Notes: generated by a model not told the origin, from the letters alone. Counted from the stretch's first letter, positions 8,814-17,908 are shown. The stretch: DNA of 64,000 nucleotides from JBFGCM01 sp041581135 (GCA_041581135.1 JBFGCM010000006.1:5941-69940); one strand, 5' to 3'. Numbers and translations: made by a program.

Positions 8814-10139
8814 GTGAACGAACCGATGCCACTCGAAGCCGTGCATGGCCTCTTGGAGTCGTTCGGGCAGGCGGGTATACCGGTTTGGATCGCAGGGGGT
8901 TGGGGAGTGGATGCGGTGATCGGCCGGCAGTCGCGGTGGCATGCCGATCTGGATGTCGCCCTCTCCGCTGAGGACCTCGAGCGGGCGCGGCGGATGCTGG
9001 CGGAGGCGGGTTTCACCATCGATGTGGACTGGCGTCCGACGCGGCTAGCGATGCGCCATCCCGATGGCAGAGAGATCGATCTGCACCCGGTGGAGTTCGA
9101 CGGGGCAGGCAACGGGATCCAGCGGCTCCTCGACGGCGGCGTGGCGGAGTACCCGGCCGCCGACCTGGTGCGGGGGAGTCTCGGCGACCGCGAGGTCCGC
9201 TGCTTGTCGGCGCGGCTGCAGGCCACGTTTCACACCGGCTATGCCCCCACCGTGGTGGATCACTTCGACATGCACCGTCTGGCCGGCGCCACCGGAGTCG
9301 ACCTCGCTGCGGTCTACGCGCTCACCGGACAGAGTGCCGACGGGATCGTCGAAGAGCTGGTGGCGGTGGACGGCGCCGAGCTGTGGACCGCCACCCGGGG
9401 CCGCGGTCGACCGGTCGTGCTCTGTCACGGCGGACCCGGCCTCTGGGACGATCAGGCCCCGGTCGCGGCGATGATCGACGACGTGGCCACCGTGCACCGC
9501 TTCGACCAGCGGGGATGCGGCCGCTCAACCGGATCGGATGGCATCACCGTTGCGAGTTCGGTGGACGATCTCGAGGCCTTGCGAACGCATTGGGGCCACG
9601 AGTCCTGGATCGTGGCGGGGCACTCATGGGGCGCCGGGTTGGTCGCGGCGTACACGGTGGCCCATCCCGATCGAGTCGACGCCCTCGTCTCCATCAGCGG
9701 CACCGGTTGCGCGTGGGCATGGCACGGGGAGTATCGCGAGGAGCGCGACCGGCGCTTGGGAGCGGACGCCGAGCGAGTGGCGAAGCTGCCTCGTCCCGCC
9801 CGCAGGCGCTTCGTGGTTGCCACCGACTTCGCCGGCCCTCCCCAGGTCGATGCCGCGCTCGACGGAGACTTCGACGTCCGCTACGACGTCAACGTCGCCC
9901 TCACCGCCGACTGGCGTCGCGTCGGGCCGGAGGTAGGCGAGCGCTTGCGAGGCCTGCCGGTTCCCGTCGTCGCCATCGCCGGGGCAAGTGATCCTCGCCC
10001 GGTCTGGGCTGCCACCGAGATCGCCGCGTCGGCCCGAGACGGCTGGTCGTTCGTGTTCCCCGATGTGGGGCACTTCCCCTGGCTGGAGCGACCCGAGCTG
10101 CTCCGCGACGCTCTGCGTGCCGTGACCGCCCGACTGTGA
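8814..10139 (+). CDS. Fusion of LinA/ANT-like nucleotidyltransferase and alpha/beta hydrolase
   Basis: One uninterrupted 441-residue frame carries two enzymes. Residues 1 to about 170 form a small nucleotidyltransferase like lincosamide or aminoglycoside nucleotidyltransferases. It has IAGGWGVDAVIG (GGWGVDA core), metal-binding D45 and D47 in HADLDVAL, and a third acidic residue D89 in GREIDLHPVEF. Residues from about 190 form an alpha/beta hydrolase of the proline-iminopeptidase type: CHGGPG oxyanion loop near 204, FDQRGCGRS, nucleophile Ser in AGHSWGAGL near 272, Asp in AGASDPRPVW and His in DVGHFPW near 419. All key residues of both halves are present, so both could be active. Nucleotidylation of an antibiotic plus hydrolysis is an attractive idea but inferred. 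The gene is monocistronic and probably leaderless. Confidence 0.85.
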   Translation: MNEPMPLEAVHGLLESFGQAGIPVWIAGGWGVDAVIGRQSRWHADLDVALSAEDLERARRMLAEAGFTIDVDWRPTRLAMRHPDGREIDLHPVEFDGAGNGIQRLLDGGVAEYPAADLVRGSLGDREVRCLSARLQATFHTGYAPTVVDHFDMHRLAGATGVDLAAVYALTGQSADGIVEELVAVDGAELWTATRGRGRPVVLCHGGPGLWDDQAPVAAMIDDVATVHRFDQRGCGRSTGSDGITVASSVDDLEALRTHWGHESWIVAGHSWGAGLVAAYTVAHPDRVDALVSISGTGCAWAWHGEYREERDRRLGADAERVAKLPRPARRRFVVATDFAGPPQVDAALDGDFDVRYDVNVALTADWRRVGPEVGERLRGLPVPVVAIAGASDPRPVWAATEIAASARDGWSFVFPDVGHFPWLERPELLRDALRAVTARL

Positions 10140-10211
10140 GATCGGCGGAGCGTCGCCCGCCGGCCAGATGCCAGATCAGCGGCTTGTTCCGACCCCGCCG
10201 ACCAACGAATT

Positions 10212-10240
10212 ACACGCGTGTCACTTGGCCGGGCTACCAT
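10212..10240 (+). promoter_or_regulatory. Damage-type promoter of nurA-herA-sbcDC
   Basis: TGTCA at 10219-10223 is followed after exactly 11 nt by TACCAT at 10235-10240, which is 7 nt before the ATG. This matches the RecA-independent damage promoter of mycobacteria (TTGTCRGTG, N8, TAnnnT) in spacing and core. A 10-bp palindrome ACACGCGTGT at 10212-10221 overlaps the upstream element. The same arrangement precedes adnA and the RecB-like nuclease gene. Confidence 0.55.
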
Positions 10241-10247
10241 CTGGCCG

Positions 10248-11201
10248 ATGGGCACACTCCACGTCGAGGGCTGGGCCCCTGATTATGGGACCCCGCTCGA
10301 GACCGATGACGCGTACGCTCCCGACGAGGGCAAAGTCGACGACGCCGTCGAGGTGAGCGGGCCGTGGGAACCGATGGGCGGTCACGACGACGGTGTCGAG
10401 ACTGTCGCCTTCGTCGACGGCGTGCGCCGCATCGACGCCAGGCTCACCATCGACGATCCGAGCGGCCCGATTCCGGGCCTCTGCGGGACCTACGGGGTCG
10501 GTGCCCTGTGCTGGCGCCGCCATCATCCCAGCGCCGAGGTCACGGACGTACACATCGAGCGTCTGGCGGTGTTCACCCACGGTCGCAACGATCCCATTCC
10601 GGTCGCGGGCCCGCAGCTGGCATACCGCACCGAGGCCGTGGCCGACTTCGACCCGGCGCTGCTCATCCGCCATTTCCACGGTGCAATGCGGAAGGCGGAA
10701 GGACTCCTGGCCGAGCGGCTCGCCCAGGCCGGCACGTTCGTCGTCTCGGACGGCCCCATCAACGACCTGTCGGCGACCGAGAAGGTCGGGTACATCAAGA
10801 CGCATCGAGTGCCGTACCTGCCCCCGGAGCGTATGGACATCATCGCCCGCCTCACCCCCGGTACCCGCACGCCGTTGTTCGTCATTGGCGCCCAGTCCGC
10901 ACAGTTCCCCCGCTACTCCTGGTACCTACGGCTGGCCACCCTGCCCGGCGGCCATTCCTGGACCGGCATCGTCCGCTGCGAGGCTTCCACCAAGCTCGGG
11001 CTCGAGGTGGCACAGCGCCTCGCCGATCGGTCGGCGGCGCTGCTGCCGATGGTGGCCTCCGAGGCCCACATCGATCCGCGGGCACCCCAGAACCTCGTTC
11101 CCATCGCCGCCCTGGAACGGGCGTTGCGGCGCCGCATGGGGGATGCGGCCTACATCCACCGTCAGCTACGGTCCGCCGTGATGCGGCAGGGAGCGGCGTG
11201 A
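10248..11201 (+). CDS. nurA: NurA-domain nuclease
   Basis: The 317-residue protein has the NurA nuclease layout: a first metal-binding aspartate in TVAFVDGVRRID (D57), a second in FVVSDGPIND (near residue 168), and a C-terminal region ending in the helical tail typical of NurA. NurA is a 5'-3' exonuclease that works with the HerA translocase to resect DNA ends, best known in archaea. The very next gene is herA, followed by sbcD and sbcC, which supports the assignment more than sequence alone. The ATG at 10248 is favoured by the leaderless promoter 7 nt upstream. The N-terminal 45 residues are acidic and probably flexible. Confidence 0.78.
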   Translation: MGTLHVEGWAPDYGTPLETDDAYAPDEGKVDDAVEVSGPWEPMGGHDDGVETVAFVDGVRRIDARLTIDDPSGPIPGLCGTYGVGALCWRRHHPSAEVTDVHIERLAVFTHGRNDPIPVAGPQLAYRTEAVADFDPALLIRHFHGAMRKAEGLLAERLAQAGTFVVSDGPINDLSATEKVGYIKTHRVPYLPPERMDIIARLTPGTRTPLFVIGAQSAQFPRYSWYLRLATLPGGHSWTGIVRCEASTKLGLEVAQRLADRSAALLPMVASEAHIDPRAPQNLVPIAALERALRRRMGDAAYIHRQLRSAVMRQGAA

Positions 11202-11219
11202 TGCAGGAGACGGGCCCCC

Positions 11220-12935
11220 GTGGGTGACGGCGTCGGCCGTGTGCTCGGCACCCAACACACCTCGACCCGCGAGTTCCGGGTGGTGTTGGACGACGACGAG
11301 TACCTCCAGCTCGACGATCTCGTGGTGGTGCGCACCCAGGTGCCCAAGGAGGGCGAGGTGCGCACGTACGGTGTCGTCACCGAGGTCGAGGCCGTCTTCG
11401 AGGGTGCGCAGTACGAATCGGACACCCACCGTATCGCCGAGCTCGGCATCCTCCCTGCCGAGAAGGTGCGCTCGGCACGGGTCGCCGTCACCCGTCTGGA
11501 TCCCGAGCTGTGGGTCTCCACCGACCCGGGAGAGGTCGTCGAGCGGGCCACCGGCGACGAACGCCTGAAGGCCCTCTACGCCGACGAGATGGATCGGCCG
11601 CTCCCGGTGGGCATCGGCCGCGACGGTGAGCCGGTGTACGTGGACCTCGACTTCTTCGACGGGCGCAAGGGCGGCCACATGTCCATCAGCGGCATCTCCG
11701 GCGTGGCCACCAAGACCTCGTTTGCGCTGTTCTTCCTCCGGCTGCTCACGGCCCGGCCCGACATCCTCGGACAGAGCGCCGCCAACCTGCGGATCCTGGT
11801 GTTCAACGTAAAAGGCGAGGACCTGCTCTGGCTGGACAAGCCGAATCAAGAGTTCAACGACGAAGCACGCGTCGCTTGGGGCAAACTCGGTGTCGAGCCG
11901 GCACCCTTCCCGTCCGTCGCCTTCTGGGCACCGCCGCGGCGCAGCAGTGGTGATGTGGTGCTGCCCGACACCGGTGGCAGGCAGGAGGGGGTGGAGGCGT
12001 TCACCTGGACGCCGCGTGAGTTCATCGACGAGGGCCTCCTGCGCTTCCTGTTCACCGACTCGGCGGACACCCGCAACCAGATCCCGTTCATCGAGGAGCG
12101 GGTGCGGTCACAATTGAAGCGGTTCGCCGTCGATGTGGCCGGCGAACCCGGGGCCGTGGTGCTGCGAGACCCGATCGAGGGCTTCAAGCCGGGTGATCAG
12201 GTGACACCGAGTCCCGGTGAACGGGTGATCCGCGATCTGCCGTCGATGGTGGCGGTGTTGGAGGAGTTCCTCGATCCCGAAGACGGGGACCCCGATCCGC
12301 GGTGGACCGGACGCGTCCAAGTGGGCACCATCTCCGCCTTCGTCCGCAGGCTCCACGCCGCCGCCCATCGCATCGGTCAACTGGTCCGGGCGGGCGCCAG
12401 CCGGCGCATCGACCGGGAGGCCGCCCAAGTCACCGTGGTGGGGATCCAGTCGCTCCACGACCTCGGCCAGCGGTTCGTGGTGGGCGCCCTGCTCGCAGAC
12501 ACGTTCGCCGAGAAAGAACAGACGGGCCAGCGGCTTCCGCTGTCGGTGATCGTGCTCGACGAGCTCAACAAGTACGCCCCGCGCGAGGGGCACAGTCCGC
12601 TCAAGGAGATGCTCATCGACATCGCGCAACGGGGCCGCTCGCTCGGTGTGCTGCTGGTGGGTGCCCAGCAGACCGCTTCCCGGGTGGCGCAGGAGGTCAT
12701 GGAGAATGCCGCCATCAAAGTGGCGGGTCGCCTCGACGCCGCCGAGGCGGAGCGCTCGGAGTACGGCTGGATGCTTCCGTCCACCCGAGCTCGCGCCCGC
12801 CTGCTCAAACCGGGCACCATGGTCGTCAGCCAGCCTTCGTTGCCGGTGCCTCTGGTGACCGACTTCCCCTTCCCGCCATGGGCGACACGCAAGGAGGAGG
12901 TCGCCGAGGATGACGACCCCTTCGCCGACCTCTAG
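11220..12935 (+). CDS. herA: HerA-like DNA translocase ATPase
   Basis: This 571-residue hexameric-type ATPase of the HerA/FtsK superfamily would pump DNA into the NurA nuclease. The N-terminal HAS-barrel (about residues 1-95: GRVLGTQHTSTREFRVVL) precedes the ATPase core. The P-loop is the variant ISGISGVATKTSFAL (residues 156-170). Walker B is SVIVLDELNKYAP near residue 443, followed by GRSLGVLLVGAQQTASRV with the sensor Gln pair. The GTG at 11220 is chosen because AGGAGA lies 9 nt upstream. An ATG overlapping the nurA stop is out of frame and gives only eight codons. It lies 18 nt after nurA and 12 nt before sbcD. Confidence 0.85.
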   Translation: MGDGVGRVLGTQHTSTREFRVVLDDDEYLQLDDLVVVRTQVPKEGEVRTYGVVTEVEAVFEGAQYESDTHRIAELGILPAEKVRSARVAVTRLDPELWVSTDPGEVVERATGDERLKALYADEMDRPLPVGIGRDGEPVYVDLDFFDGRKGGHMSISGISGVATKTSFALFFLRLLTARPDILGQSAANLRILVFNVKGEDLLWLDKPNQEFNDEARVAWGKLGVEPAPFPSVAFWAPPRRSSGDVVLPDTGGRQEGVEAFTWTPREFIDEGLLRFLFTDSADTRNQIPFIEERVRSQLKRFAVDVAGEPGAVVLRDPIEGFKPGDQVTPSPGERVIRDLPSMVAVLEEFLDPEDGDPDPRWTGRVQVGTISAFVRRLHAAAHRIGQLVRAGASRRIDREAAQVTVVGIQSLHDLGQRFVVGALLADTFAEKEQTGQRLPLSVIVLDELNKYAPREGHSPLKEMLIDIAQRGRSLGVLLVGAQQTASRVAQEVMENAAIKVAGRLDAAEAERSEYGWMLPSTRARARLLKPGTMVVSQPSLPVPLVTDFPFPPWATRKEEVAEDDDPFADL

Positions 12936-12947
12936 TCACAGTCGCTG

Positions 12948-14120
12948 ATGCGGGTGCTCCACACTTCCGACTGGCACGTGGGCAAGCGCATCGGGCGCTA
13001 CGACCGGATGAGCGAGTACGAGCAGGTCATCTCGGAGGTGGTGTCCATCGCCGACACCGAGGATGCCGATCTCGTGCTGCACTCCGGTGACCTGTTCGAT
13101 CGGCCAATGCCCCCGGTGGATGCGCTGGACGTGGCGTTGGACGGCCTCGTGCGCCTCGCCGCCGGGGGGCGGCGTCCGGTGGTGGTGATCGCAGGCAACC
13201 ACGACAGCCCGGGGCTGTTCGAGGCGCTGGCACCGTTCCTTCGTCCGCTCGGCATCCACTTGGTGGGTGAGGTGAAACCCCCTGACGCCGGTGGCGTCAT
13301 CGAGCTGGAGACCCGAGCCGGTCGAGCCGTGGTGTCGTGCTTTCCCTTTCTCCGTGAGGGGCGCGTCGTCGACTTCATGGAGAGGACCGACGAGTGGTAC
13401 AAGAGTTACGCCGATCGTCTGCGGCGCATCTCCGAGACGTATGCCGCCTACGCAGCCGGCCTGGCCGCCGGCGACGGGGTCACGTTCCTCGTGGCGCACT
13501 TCCTGGTCGGCGGCGTCAAGGTGCACGGTCATGGCGCTCCTCGCGGCGAGCGGGAACTGCACATGGGCGAGGCCTACACGGCGACCGCAGAGGCGATCCC
13601 GCCGGGTCCCCAATATGTGGCCATGGGCCACATCCATGCGCCACAAGCGGTCCCGGGGGCCAGGGTCCCGGCCGAGTACGCCGGGTCGCTGCTCGAACTC
13701 GATTTCGGTGAGGCCGGCGAGACCAAACGTGTGGTCGTGGTCGACGTCGAGCCGGGCCTCCCGGCGACGCGCCGGGGCGTCGAACTCACCGGCGGTCGTC
13801 GTCTGGTCCGAGCGGCGGGGACCTGGGCCGATCTGCGAGCCCGCCCGGATCTCGCCGACGCGTATCTCGACCTGAAGGTGCACACGGAGGGGCCCGAGCC
13901 GGGTTTGGCGGACCAGGCTCGGGAGGCGTTCCCGTTCGTGGTGAAGGTGAGCGCCGACTACCCCCGGACCACGGTCGAACGTCCTTCCGGTCGAGCCGAC
14001 CGCAGTCTCGACGAGCTCTACGCCGAGTACTACGAGACGGCCGAAGGGGTAGCCCCACCCGCCGATCTGATCGCAGCGTTCCACGACCTGCAGCAGGAGG
14101 TGGCGGATGCGACCGCTTGA
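12948..14120 (+). CDS. sbcD: SbcD/Mre11-family DNA nuclease subunit
   Basis: The 390-residue metallophosphoesterase is the nuclease subunit of the SbcCD (Mre11-Rad50) complex, which cuts hairpins and processes double-strand ends. All phosphoesterase motifs are visible: TSDWHVGKRIG (D8, H10), LHSGDLFDRP near residue 46, IAGNHDSPG near 82, VAHFLVGG near 182 and GHIHAPQ near 226. The C-terminal capping and SbcC-binding region is present. It overlaps sbcC by 14 nt, so the two subunits are made together, and follows herA closely. Length matches bacterial SbcD. Confidence 0.92.
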   Translation: MRVLHTSDWHVGKRIGRYDRMSEYEQVISEVVSIADTEDADLVLHSGDLFDRPMPPVDALDVALDGLVRLAAGGRRPVVVIAGNHDSPGLFEALAPFLRPLGIHLVGEVKPPDAGGVIELETRAGRAVVSCFPFLREGRVVDFMERTDEWYKSYADRLRRISETYAAYAAGLAAGDGVTFLVAHFLVGGVKVHGHGAPRGERELHMGEAYTATAEAIPPGPQYVAMGHIHAPQAVPGARVPAEYAGSLLELDFGEAGETKRVVVVDVEPGLPATRRGVELTGGRRLVRAAGTWADLRARPDLADAYLDLKVHTEGPEPGLADQAREAFPFVVKVSADYPRTTVERPSGRADRSLDELYAEYYETAEGVAPPADLIAAFHDLQQEVADATA

Positions 14121-16608
14121 GCTGCGCCTGCGCAACTTCCGGTCGTACTTCGACCAGGAGACCGTGTTCGACTTCCGGGGGAGGCGGCTCGTCGGCATCG
14201 TCGGCCCCATCGGATCCGGCAAGAGCACCATCCTCGATGCCATTGCGTTCGCGTTGTACGGACGTACCCCGACCGTGGCCAAGGGCACCAAGGCACTCAT
14301 CCACCAGCGAGCCGACGCCGCGCACATCGCCCTCCGCTTCGAGGTGGACGGGCAGGTGTGGGAAGCCGTTCGGGTGCTGCGCGCCAAAGGGCAGAGCGCC
14401 CACGCCTTGTATCGCTTGGCCGATGACACAGCCGAGGCCCGGCAGCTGGAGAAGATCACGCTGGAGGCGGAGATGAACCAGCGCATTCGCCGGCTCCTCG
14501 GCATGGAGTTCGACGCCTTCGGGCGCTCGGTGATGCTGGCGCAAGGGCGGTTCGCAGAGTTCTTGATCGCGCCACCCCGCGACCGGGACAAGGTGCTCAA
14601 GGGCGTTTTCGGGCATGACCGGGTGGATGCCATGCGGGCCGTCGCCAAGGACCGGGTCCAGGCCTCTGCAGTGACCCTCGCCGCCCTCGACGAGCGTGCC
14701 CGCCATGTGCAGGCCGCGACCACACGCGCCGCCCAGCTCGCCACCGAACTCCGCTCCCTGGAGGAGCGGTTGGAGCAGCTCCGCAAGGCGGAGCCGGCCC
14801 TGCGCGACCTGGACGAGCGGGCGTCCGCACTCGGTCTCACCATCGCCGAAGCGGAGAAGCTGCTCAGCGCCCTGGAGGGGCTCGGCACCAAATTGCCGAG
14901 CCCCGCCGACAGTGAAGCCGTCCTCGACGCAGCTGAGCAGGCGGCTGCGGTGGTCACCGATGCCGCAGCCTCGCTGGAGACTGCGCGTGCTCGGTTGGTC
15001 GAGGCGGCAGAGCGCGCGGCCTTGCTCGAACCGGTTCGGGCCGAAGTGGCGGAGGCCACCAAGATCGTGGCTGCGCTCGAGCCACGCCGTCAGGCGGCCG
15101 AGGAGGCGGCGCGGCGCCTCACCGCCGCCAAGGAGGCCCGGGTCACCACAGCCGACGCCGTGGCGCAGGCGGACACCGAGGTCCGTGCGAGCGAGGAGGC
15201 GGCCCAAGCGTTGGCCGCAGCCGAAGCGGACGCGGCGCAGGCGGCAGCCCGAGCCGAGGCAGCCTTCCACGAAGCTCAGCACGCCGACTTCGCGCGCGCC
15301 CTTCGGGGAGGGCTCCAGCCGGGAGACCCCTGTCCCGTCTGTGCCCAAGAGATCGCCCAGCTCCCGGCTGACGCAGGCGGGGATGTCGCCGCGGCCAAAT
15401 CAGCCCTGGAGCGGGCGCGTGCCGCCCATCGAGAGGCGGGTACCGCCCATGCCGCAGCTGTGGCGAGGTTGGAGCGGTCGGCTGCGGCGCTGGTGGCGGC
15501 GCGGGAGGCGGCGGCGACCGTGGCTGCGCAAGAAGAGAGCGCCAGCACGGCCGACGCGATGGCGGCGAAGGAGCTGCAGAGCCTCGAAGCTCGGGCCCGC
15601 GACGTCCTCGGCGAGGGCTCGCTGGAAGCAGCTCTCCGCCGGCGAGTTGAGCACATCGAGCAAACCGACGCAGCGGTGGTAGCCACTCAGAAAGAGGTCG
15701 ATACTGCCGCTGATGACCTGCGCCGGGCAGAGCGCGCGGCAGCAGAGGCACAGAAGGCCCACAGTGCACTCCGTTTGGCGCTGGCCGGCGTCGCCACCCA
15801 TCTCGACGTCGACGCCGGGTCCGATGACGACGCGCCTGCCGCCACCAGGCGATGGTTGGACGCAGTGCGGCGTAGCTGGAACGAAGCGAGCACCGCGGGG
15901 CGGCATACCTTCGAGCAGGCGACCAACGAACGAGCCGAGACGATGGAGGAGCGAGCCGCGGTGGTCGCCCCGCTCGATTTGGAGGAGAGCTTCTCTGTCG
16001 ATCTCCACCGAGCCGAAGCGGCGGTCGACCGCTTGGCCGCCGAGTTGGAACGGCTCCGGGCCGAGATCGAGGACGCCGCCGGCATCGGTGCCGAGCGGGA
16101 AGAGGTGGCCGCGACGAAAGCGCGCTACGAGCGGCTTGTGGCCGATCTCACCGACACCCGGTTTGTCAGGTTCCTCCTCGAGGAGCAGCGATTCGTGCTC
16201 GCGGATCTCGGTAGCGCCCACTTCGCAACGTTGTCGGCCGGCCGCTACCAGTTCACGGAGAGCTTCGAGGTGGTCGACCTCACGGCGGCGGATGCGGTGC
16301 GGAAGTCGGACTCCTTGTCGGGAGGAGAGACGTTCCTGGCCTCGTTGGCGTTGGCCATCGCCCTCGCCGAGATGGTGGCTCGGACCGGAGGGAGGCTGGA
16401 CGCGTTCTTCCTGGACGAAGGCTTCGGCAGCCTCGATGCGGAGCATCTCGACCTGGCCATGGACGGCATCGAAGCACTGGTCGCCGGTGGCACCGACCGG
16501 TTCGTCGCGGTCGTGAGCCATGTGCCGGAGATGATGCATCGTCTGGAGGATCTCCTCGTGCTCGACCGGGATCCGACCACCGGCGACACGCGAGTGGTGC
16601 GCGCGTGA
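14107..16608 (+). CDS. sbcC: SbcC/Rad50-family ATPase subunit
   Basis: This 833-residue SMC-like ATPase is the partner of SbcD. The N-terminal P-loop is VGPIGSGKSTILDA (residues 33-46) and the Q-loop region is MLAQGRFAEFL. Two long coiled-coil arms, rich in Ala, Glu and Arg, flank a zinc hook CPVC near residue 410 through which two complexes dimerise. The C-terminal half has the signature LSGGETFLASLALAIAL and Walker B DAFFLDEGFGSLD. It is shorter than E. coli SbcC (about 1050 residues) because the arms are short, but every functional motif is intact. It overlaps the next gene by four bases. Confidence 0.92.
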   Translation: MRPLELRLRNFRSYFDQETVFDFRGRRLVGIVGPIGSGKSTILDAIAFALYGRTPTVAKGTKALIHQRADAAHIALRFEVDGQVWEAVRVLRAKGQSAHALYRLADDTAEARQLEKITLEAEMNQRIRRLLGMEFDAFGRSVMLAQGRFAEFLIAPPRDRDKVLKGVFGHDRVDAMRAVAKDRVQASAVTLAALDERARHVQAATTRAAQLATELRSLEERLEQLRKAEPALRDLDERASALGLTIAEAEKLLSALEGLGTKLPSPADSEAVLDAAEQAAAVVTDAAASLETARARLVEAAERAALLEPVRAEVAEATKIVAALEPRRQAAEEAARRLTAAKEARVTTADAVAQADTEVRASEEAAQALAAAEADAAQAAARAEAAFHEAQHADFARALRGGLQPGDPCPVCAQEIAQLPADAGGDVAAAKSALERARAAHREAGTAHAAAVARLERSAAALVAAREAAATVAAQEESASTADAMAAKELQSLEARARDVLGEGSLEAALRRRVEHIEQTDAAVVATQKEVDTAADDLRRAERAAAEAQKAHSALRLALAGVATHLDVDAGSDDDAPAATRRWLDAVRRSWNEASTAGRHTFEQATNERAETMEERAAVVAPLDLEESFSVDLHRAEAAVDRLAAELERLRAEIEDAAGIGAEREEVAATKARYERLVADLTDTRFVRFLLEEQRFVLADLGSAHFATLSAGRYQFTESFEVVDLTAADAVRKSDSLSGGETFLASLALAIALAEMVARTGGRLDAFFLDEGFGSLDAEHLDLAMDGIEALVAGGTDRFVAVVSHVPEMMHRLEDLLVLDRDPTTGDTRVVRA

Positions 16609-17744
16609 GCGGAGGCCCGCTCGACGGGTTGCGCGTCGTCGAAGTCGCCTCCCAGGGTCCGGGCCCCTTCTGCGCAATGTTGCTCGCCGACATGGGTGCC
16701 GAGGTGCTCCGGCTCGACCGGCTGGGTGCGCCTACCCATTCGAGCGAACCGTTGCTGCGGGGTCGGCCGGTCATCGGCATCGATCTCAAACAGCCGGCGG
16801 GGGCGCAGTTTGCAATGGAGGTGATCGAACGCGCCGACGTGCTCATCGAGGGTTTTCGTCCCGGGGTCATGGAACGGCTCGGGCTCGGCCCCGAGGCGTG
16901 TCTGGATCGGAACGCGTCGCTGATCTACGCCCGTGTGACGGGCTGGGGCCAAGACGGACCGATGGCACCCATGGCGGGTCACGATATCGACTACCTCGCC
17001 CTTGCCGGCGCGTTGTGGGCCGTCGGCGAAGCCGGGCGCCCGCCGCCACCGCCGCTCAACCTCGTCGCCGACTTCGGGGGAGGTGGCATGCTCCTCGCGT
17101 TCGGGATCACTGCAGCGCTCGTGGAGCGGGGCCGCAGCGGCAAGGGTCAGGTCATCGATGCGGCCATGGTGGATGGTGTCGCGCTGCTGACTGCGATGCT
17201 GCACGGCCATCGGGCGGCCGGGATCTGGGCGGACGCCCGTGAGGCGAACCTGCTCGACGGCGGGGCCCCCTTCTACCGCACGTATGAGACCGCCGACGGC
17301 GGGTACATGGCGGTCGGTGCGATCGAATCGAAGTTCTATGCCGAGTTCATCGGGCGTCTGGGCATCGAAGTCGATCCCGCAGAGCAGTACGATCGAGCGT
17401 CGTGGCCCGCCACGACTCGGCGCATCGCCGCACGGTTCCGCGAGCAGCCGCGGGCCGCATGGACCGAGCTGTACGCCGGAACGGATGCCTGCGTGGTGCC
17501 CGTGCTGGCACCGGGAGAAGCACCCGCCGATCCCCACCTCGGAAGCCGCGGCACGTTCATCACCGTCGACGGTGTGACCCAGCCGGCGCCGGCGCCGCGG
17601 TTCTCCCGGGCGGGTGGATCGGTGCAGCGGCGCGCCGCCCCGATCTCGGTGCTCGATCTCTGGGGCGCTGCAGAACAGGCGCAGGTCGCGGTGAGCGCTG
17701 GCGTGGTCGATCTCGGCGAGGTGACGGGGGAGCACCAGGCCTGA
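16605..17744 (+). CDS. CaiB/BaiF family CoA-transferase (alpha-methylacyl-CoA racemase-like)
   Basis: The 379-residue protein is a class III CoA-transferase or the related alpha-methylacyl-CoA racemase. The N-terminus LDGLRVVEVASQGPGPFCAMLLADMGAEVLRLDR is the nucleotide-binding start of the family. GWGQDGPMAPMAGHDIDYLALAGAL is the standard central motif, and its Asp (near residue 128, in HDIDYLA) corresponds to the catalytic region. Proline-rich loops and a GQVIDAAMVDGV segment complete the family pattern, with the length close to the usual 360-400. The GTG start overlaps the sbcC stop (GTGA). Its placement behind repair genes is probably co-transcription by chance rather than shared function. 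Confidence 0.85.
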   Translation: MSGGPLDGLRVVEVASQGPGPFCAMLLADMGAEVLRLDRLGAPTHSSEPLLRGRPVIGIDLKQPAGAQFAMEVIERADVLIEGFRPGVMERLGLGPEACLDRNASLIYARVTGWGQDGPMAPMAGHDIDYLALAGALWAVGEAGRPPPPPLNLVADFGGGGMLLAFGITAALVERGRSGKGQVIDAAMVDGVALLTAMLHGHRAAGIWADAREANLLDGGAPFYRTYETADGGYMAVGAIESKFYAEFIGRLGIEVDPAEQYDRASWPATTRRIAARFREQPRAAWTELYAGTDACVVPVLAPGEAPADPHLGSRGTFITVDGVTQPAPAPRFSRAGGSVQRRAAPISVLDLWGAAEQAQVAVSAGVVDLGEVTGEHQA

Positions 17745-17783
17745 CCCGGAGGTGTGCACCGGAGCTGCTTTTCCGCGCGACAA

Positions 17784-17808
17784 GGGGGCGGCCTTCCTAA
17801 CCGCCCCC
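17784..17808. terminator. GC-rich hairpin after the nurA-herA-sbcDC-CoA transferase operon
   Basis: A perfect 8-bp stem (GGGGGCGG / CCGCCCCC) encloses a 9-nt loop. It stands 40 nt after the last stop codon of the operon. No T-tract follows, as is common for actinobacterial terminators. Confidence 0.5.
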
Positions 17809-17828
17809 TCGTCGTCCAGGCAGCAATC

Positions 17829-17851
17829 GGGGACACCTTGCGGTGTCATCC
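17829..17851. repeat. Second hairpin in the 17.7-18.1 kb intergenic region
   Basis: GACACC / GGTGTC pairs around a TTGC loop, and the flanking GGG / CCC extends the stem. Together with its neighbours it makes this intergenic region unusually structured. Function is unknown. Confidence 0.45.
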
Positions 17852-17880
17852 CCCCATGTTGACTGCTCCCATTGCGGAGG

Positions 17881-17908
17881 CGACGAGGTCGCGCTCGCGA
17901 CCTCGTCG
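17881..17908. repeat. 13-bp perfect inverted repeat with 2-nt centre
   Basis: CGACGAGGTCGCG is followed by CT and its exact reverse complement. As RNA it would form an 11-bp stem with a small loop; as DNA it is a near-continuous palindrome. It may be a bidirectional terminator or a protein site. No T-run follows it. Confidence 0.55.

Noticed and set aside
11201..11227. ATG overlapping the nurA stop as herA start
   Set aside because: Out of frame with herA and stops after eight codons; GTG 11220 has a good ribosome-binding site.
17881..17908. Attachment site or mobile-element end
   Set aside because: No integrase, transposase or target duplication nearby; more likely a hairpin or protein site.
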